Source: Rhizobium sp. Root1212 (lineage in GTDB: Bacteria > Pseudomonadota > Alphaproteobacteria > Rhizobiales > Rhizobiaceae). From it: a stretch of 64,000 bases of DNA. The translations under genes were made by a program, and so were the position numbers. This document shows, one piece after another, positions 62,085 through 64,000 of this stretch (its first letter is position 1; every line of letters begins with the position of its first letter). Location: contig NZ_LMDA01000006.1 in the NCBI RefSeq assembly GCF_001424985.1, positions 39,257 to 103,256 on the forward strand, read 5' to 3'. The notes under the pieces were generated by a model, which was not told the origin of the DNA, did no database searches, and saw only the letters and a program-made list of their open reading frames with translations.

Positions 62085-63564
62085 CGTTGTCTAGAATTCC
62101 GGATTTAGCTTGCCCGTCGCCGACAAAGGTTGGCACACCGCGCAAAATACCCTGGAAACCGGCGAGGGGCTCACCGAGCGTCAATCCTTCGTGACTGATC
62201 CGCAACTCGCGGATCGTGTCCTCGTGCATGCCAGTTCGTTTCTTGATCACCGAAACTGCACGTTTCACCTTTCCAAGCGACTCGAAGTAGCGCAATAAAA
62301 TGACCGTGTCGGCGAGATAGGTGACGTCGACTGGTGACTTCATGTCACCCACGAGGCCATGTTGCGCAACGGTGAGGAACGTGTTCGTACCCTGACGATT
62401 CAGGTACTGGAGCAACTCGTGCATGTGAAGGATGAGAGCGTTTTCCTCCGGCATTGATGCCTGGTAGCCGTTGATGCTGTCGATAACCACGGTCTTTGCG
62501 TCAAAACCCGCCACGCGGTCGCGCACCCGCTGCGCGAACTCCCCAGGTGATAATTCCGCGGCGTCCAACTGCTCGATGTGAACTGCCCCGTCATCCCTGA
62601 GCCGTTCGATATCCAGACCGAGCGCCTTGGTGCGTGCAAACAGCAGCCCTAACTCCTCGTCGAATATGAAGATCGCGGCTTTTTCCCCGCGTTCGACCGC
62701 AGCGTTTACGAACTGCAGGGCAAAAAGACTTTTCCCCGTACCGGCAGGGCCGATCAAGAGCGTGCTGGAACCACGCTCAATACCCCCGCCAAGCAATTCG
62801 TCAAGTCGGGTGATTCCGCTTCCAACGGCCTCCCGCTCGAAGTTCGAACGGTGCTCGATCGCGCGCAGCCGCGGGAAAACGGCAACGCCCCCGGTCTTGA
62901 TCGTGAAATCGTGATAGCCGCCTCGGAAAGCCCGTCCACGATATTTGATAATACGCAAGCGCCGCCGCTCCGACCCATAATCCGGGGCGAGTTGTTCCAG
63001 ATGAACGACGCCATGAACGACACTGTGCACGGTCTTGTCCATGCTCTCCGACGTCATGTCATCCAGCAGGAGAACGGTCGCGCCTGTCTTCGAAAAATAG
63101 TGTTTCAAGGCCAGAATTTGCCGGCGATAGCGCAGAGAGCTTTGCGCGAGCAGCCTGATTTCCGACAGGCTATCCAGCACAACACGAGACGGTCGCAGCC
63201 TTTCGAACGCTTCGAAGATAAGCTTGGTAGCTTCACCGAGCTCAAGGTCTGAAGAGTAGAGCAAGCTCTGTTGTTGATCCGCATCGAGGAGACTTTCCGG
63301 CGGCACCAGTTCGAAAATCTCGATGCCATCCGGGAGCTGCATATTATGGGACGCAGCGGTCTCCCTCAACTCTTCCTCGGTTTCGGACAGCGTGATGTAA
63401 AGACATCTCTCGCCCTGGTCGGCGCCCTGCTTCAGGAACTGCAGGGCGATCGTCGTCTTGCCCGTCCCAGGAGAGCCTTCGAGAAGAAATACATGCCGCC
63501 GGGTAAATCCGCCGCAAAGCACGTCGTCAAGTCCGTCAATGCCCGTCAGAGCCGTCTTTTCCAT
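62068..63564 (-). CDS. KaiC-like two-domain RecA-fold ATPase
   Basis: The start is ATG 63564 behind TAGGA. The 498-residue protein has two KaiC/RadA-type ATPase domains, with Walker A GSPGTGKTTIALQFLKQG in the first and GPAGTGKSLFALQFVNAA in the second. The acidic pair is kept in SETEEEL of domain 1 and FDEELGLLFARTKALG of domain 2. The CII phosphosite region of KaiC (S-T-I-T-D-T) reads T-Y-L-A-D-T, so the paired Ser/Thr sites are not kept. It stands upstream of the PAS kinase in an operon. KaiC homologues of rhizobia and methylotrophs act in stress and light signalling; a clock is not implied. Confidence 0.92.
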   Translation of the reverse strand: MEKTALTGIDGLDDVLCGGFTRRHVFLLEGSPGTGKTTIALQFLKQGADQGERCLYITLSETEEELRETAASHNMQLPDGIEIFELVPPESLLDADQQQSLLYSSDLELGEATKLIFEAFERLRPSRVVLDSLSEIRLLAQSSLRYRRQILALKHYFSKTGATVLLLDDMTSESMDKTVHSVVHGVVHLEQLAPDYGSERRRLRIIKYRGRAFRGGYHDFTIKTGGVAVFPRLRAIEHRSNFEREAVGSGITRLDELLGGGIERGSSTLLIGPAGTGKSLFALQFVNAAVERGEKAAIFIFDEELGLLFARTKALGLDIERLRDDGAVHIEQLDAAELSPGEFAQRVRDRVAGFDAKTVVIDSINGYQASMPEENALILHMHELLQYLNRQGTNTFLTVAQHGLVGDMKSPVDVTYLADTVILLRYFESLGKVKRAVSVIKKRTGMHEDTIRELRISHEGLTLGEPLAGFQGILRGVPTFVGDGQAKSGILDNGGDHS

Positions 63565-64000
63565 ACACAAATCCTACCAATGCTGTTTGCTGAGATAGAG
63601 CGGGAAAAGGAGTTGGCAACAGAATCACGTCCCCACTTGGACATTTTCATGGGGTTTTCAGCCGCAACAAATGAGACGCTCGGTGCTTGATCAGACACCG
63701 CGTTTCGCGTTCAAGACGTCGCAAGCTCTGACCCATCTAAAGCTACGCGCCCCTGATTCTGCGTCTCGTGATCGGCGAATTGAAGTGGTCGAGAAGTGCA
63801 TCGTGGATGTCTCTTACGCCGAGGCGTGGCGGGGCATTCGCTCGAGCTGGAGGTCTTGAAAGGACTCGAGCCACTGACCCGTGCCTCACTAGCTCATATT
63901 GCATAAATTTTTCAGTTCGAGCAACGACTTGCTCTCCGGAATTGCCGGTACGGGGCCATCAGCAGACTGTCAGCTTGTGGTCTCGGTTCTCGTCAAGCGG
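63565..64000. other. Upstream region of the KaiC-kinase operon to the window end
   Basis: The 436 bp hold the operon's promoter and no gene that I can support. A 62-codon plus-strand frame at 63671-63859 has no ribosome-binding site and no recognisable product. A region near 63890-63910 (TTGCATAAATTTTT) is AT-rich. Confidence 0.4.

Overview
The window is high-GC DNA with alphaproteobacterial, most likely Rhizobiaceae (Rhizobium/Agrobacterium/Shinella-type), gene content. The evidence is the urtABCDE order, octopine-type amino-acid ABC importers, Lrp-regulated amino-acid operons, a TRAP sugar-acid cluster, hydantoinase/oxoprolinase genes, a DUF2945 (HVA1) protein and a two-domain KaiC homologue beside a PAS kinase. 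There are no ribosomal, tRNA or replication genes. Catabolic cassettes are packed together with broken genes between them, which looks like an accessory region or secondary replicon; that is an inference.

Layout. 0-1.4 kb: 3' part of a fumarate-reductase-like flavoprotein with a ferredoxin. 1.6-6.2 kb: ABC exporter, AraC regulator, metallo-beta-lactamase-fold hydrolase and cupin. 6.4-12.7 kb: APC permease, hydantoinase/oxoprolinase B and A, a small monooxygenase and an XRE-cupin regulator that has twin operator-like dyads 50 bp apart. 13.2-20.2 kb: LysR gene facing a minus-strand sugar-acid cluster (SAF-domain dehydrogenase, monooxygenase, HIBADH-family dehydrogenase, TRAP PQM, gluconokinase). 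20.6-23.8 kb: HD-GYP protein, lipocalin, SDR and a fragment of a COG2907 flavoprotein.

24.2-34.2 kb: a minus-strand amino-acid block: homoserine dehydrogenase, aldehyde dehydrogenase, polar amino-acid ABC transporter, cystathionine-gamma-synthase-family enzyme, a homoserine-kinase-like protein without its catalytic aspartates, an Lrp regulator and a homocysteine S-methyltransferase-family enzyme. A divergent second Lrp gene controls one end, across an 11-bp perfect inverted repeat. I read this as homoserine uptake and oxidation to aspartate.

34.3-41.3 kb: a stress-type block: truncated ParDE, cardiolipin synthase, divergent Maf, an NDH-2/HVA1 in-frame fusion, encapsulin with a DyP peroxidase cargo carrying the targeting tail, DUF2171, and a chimeric AAA+/ClpB pseudogene. 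41.4-48.8 kb: an opine-oxidase-like three-subunit amino-acid dehydrogenase with RidA, an ABC importer and LysR. 49.2-59.6 kb: urtABCDE facing an NCS1-transporter/hybrid histidine kinase fusion and its LuxR-type response regulator. 60.0-63.6 kb: a KaiC-like ATPase translationally overlapped with a PAS hybrid kinase.

The best candidates for new biology are the NCS1-kinase sensor beside the urea transporter, the pseudokinase inside the homoserine block, the NDH-2/HVA1 fusion, and the XRE and Lrp-linked operator architectures. Functional calls rest on motif reading only; no database search was possible.
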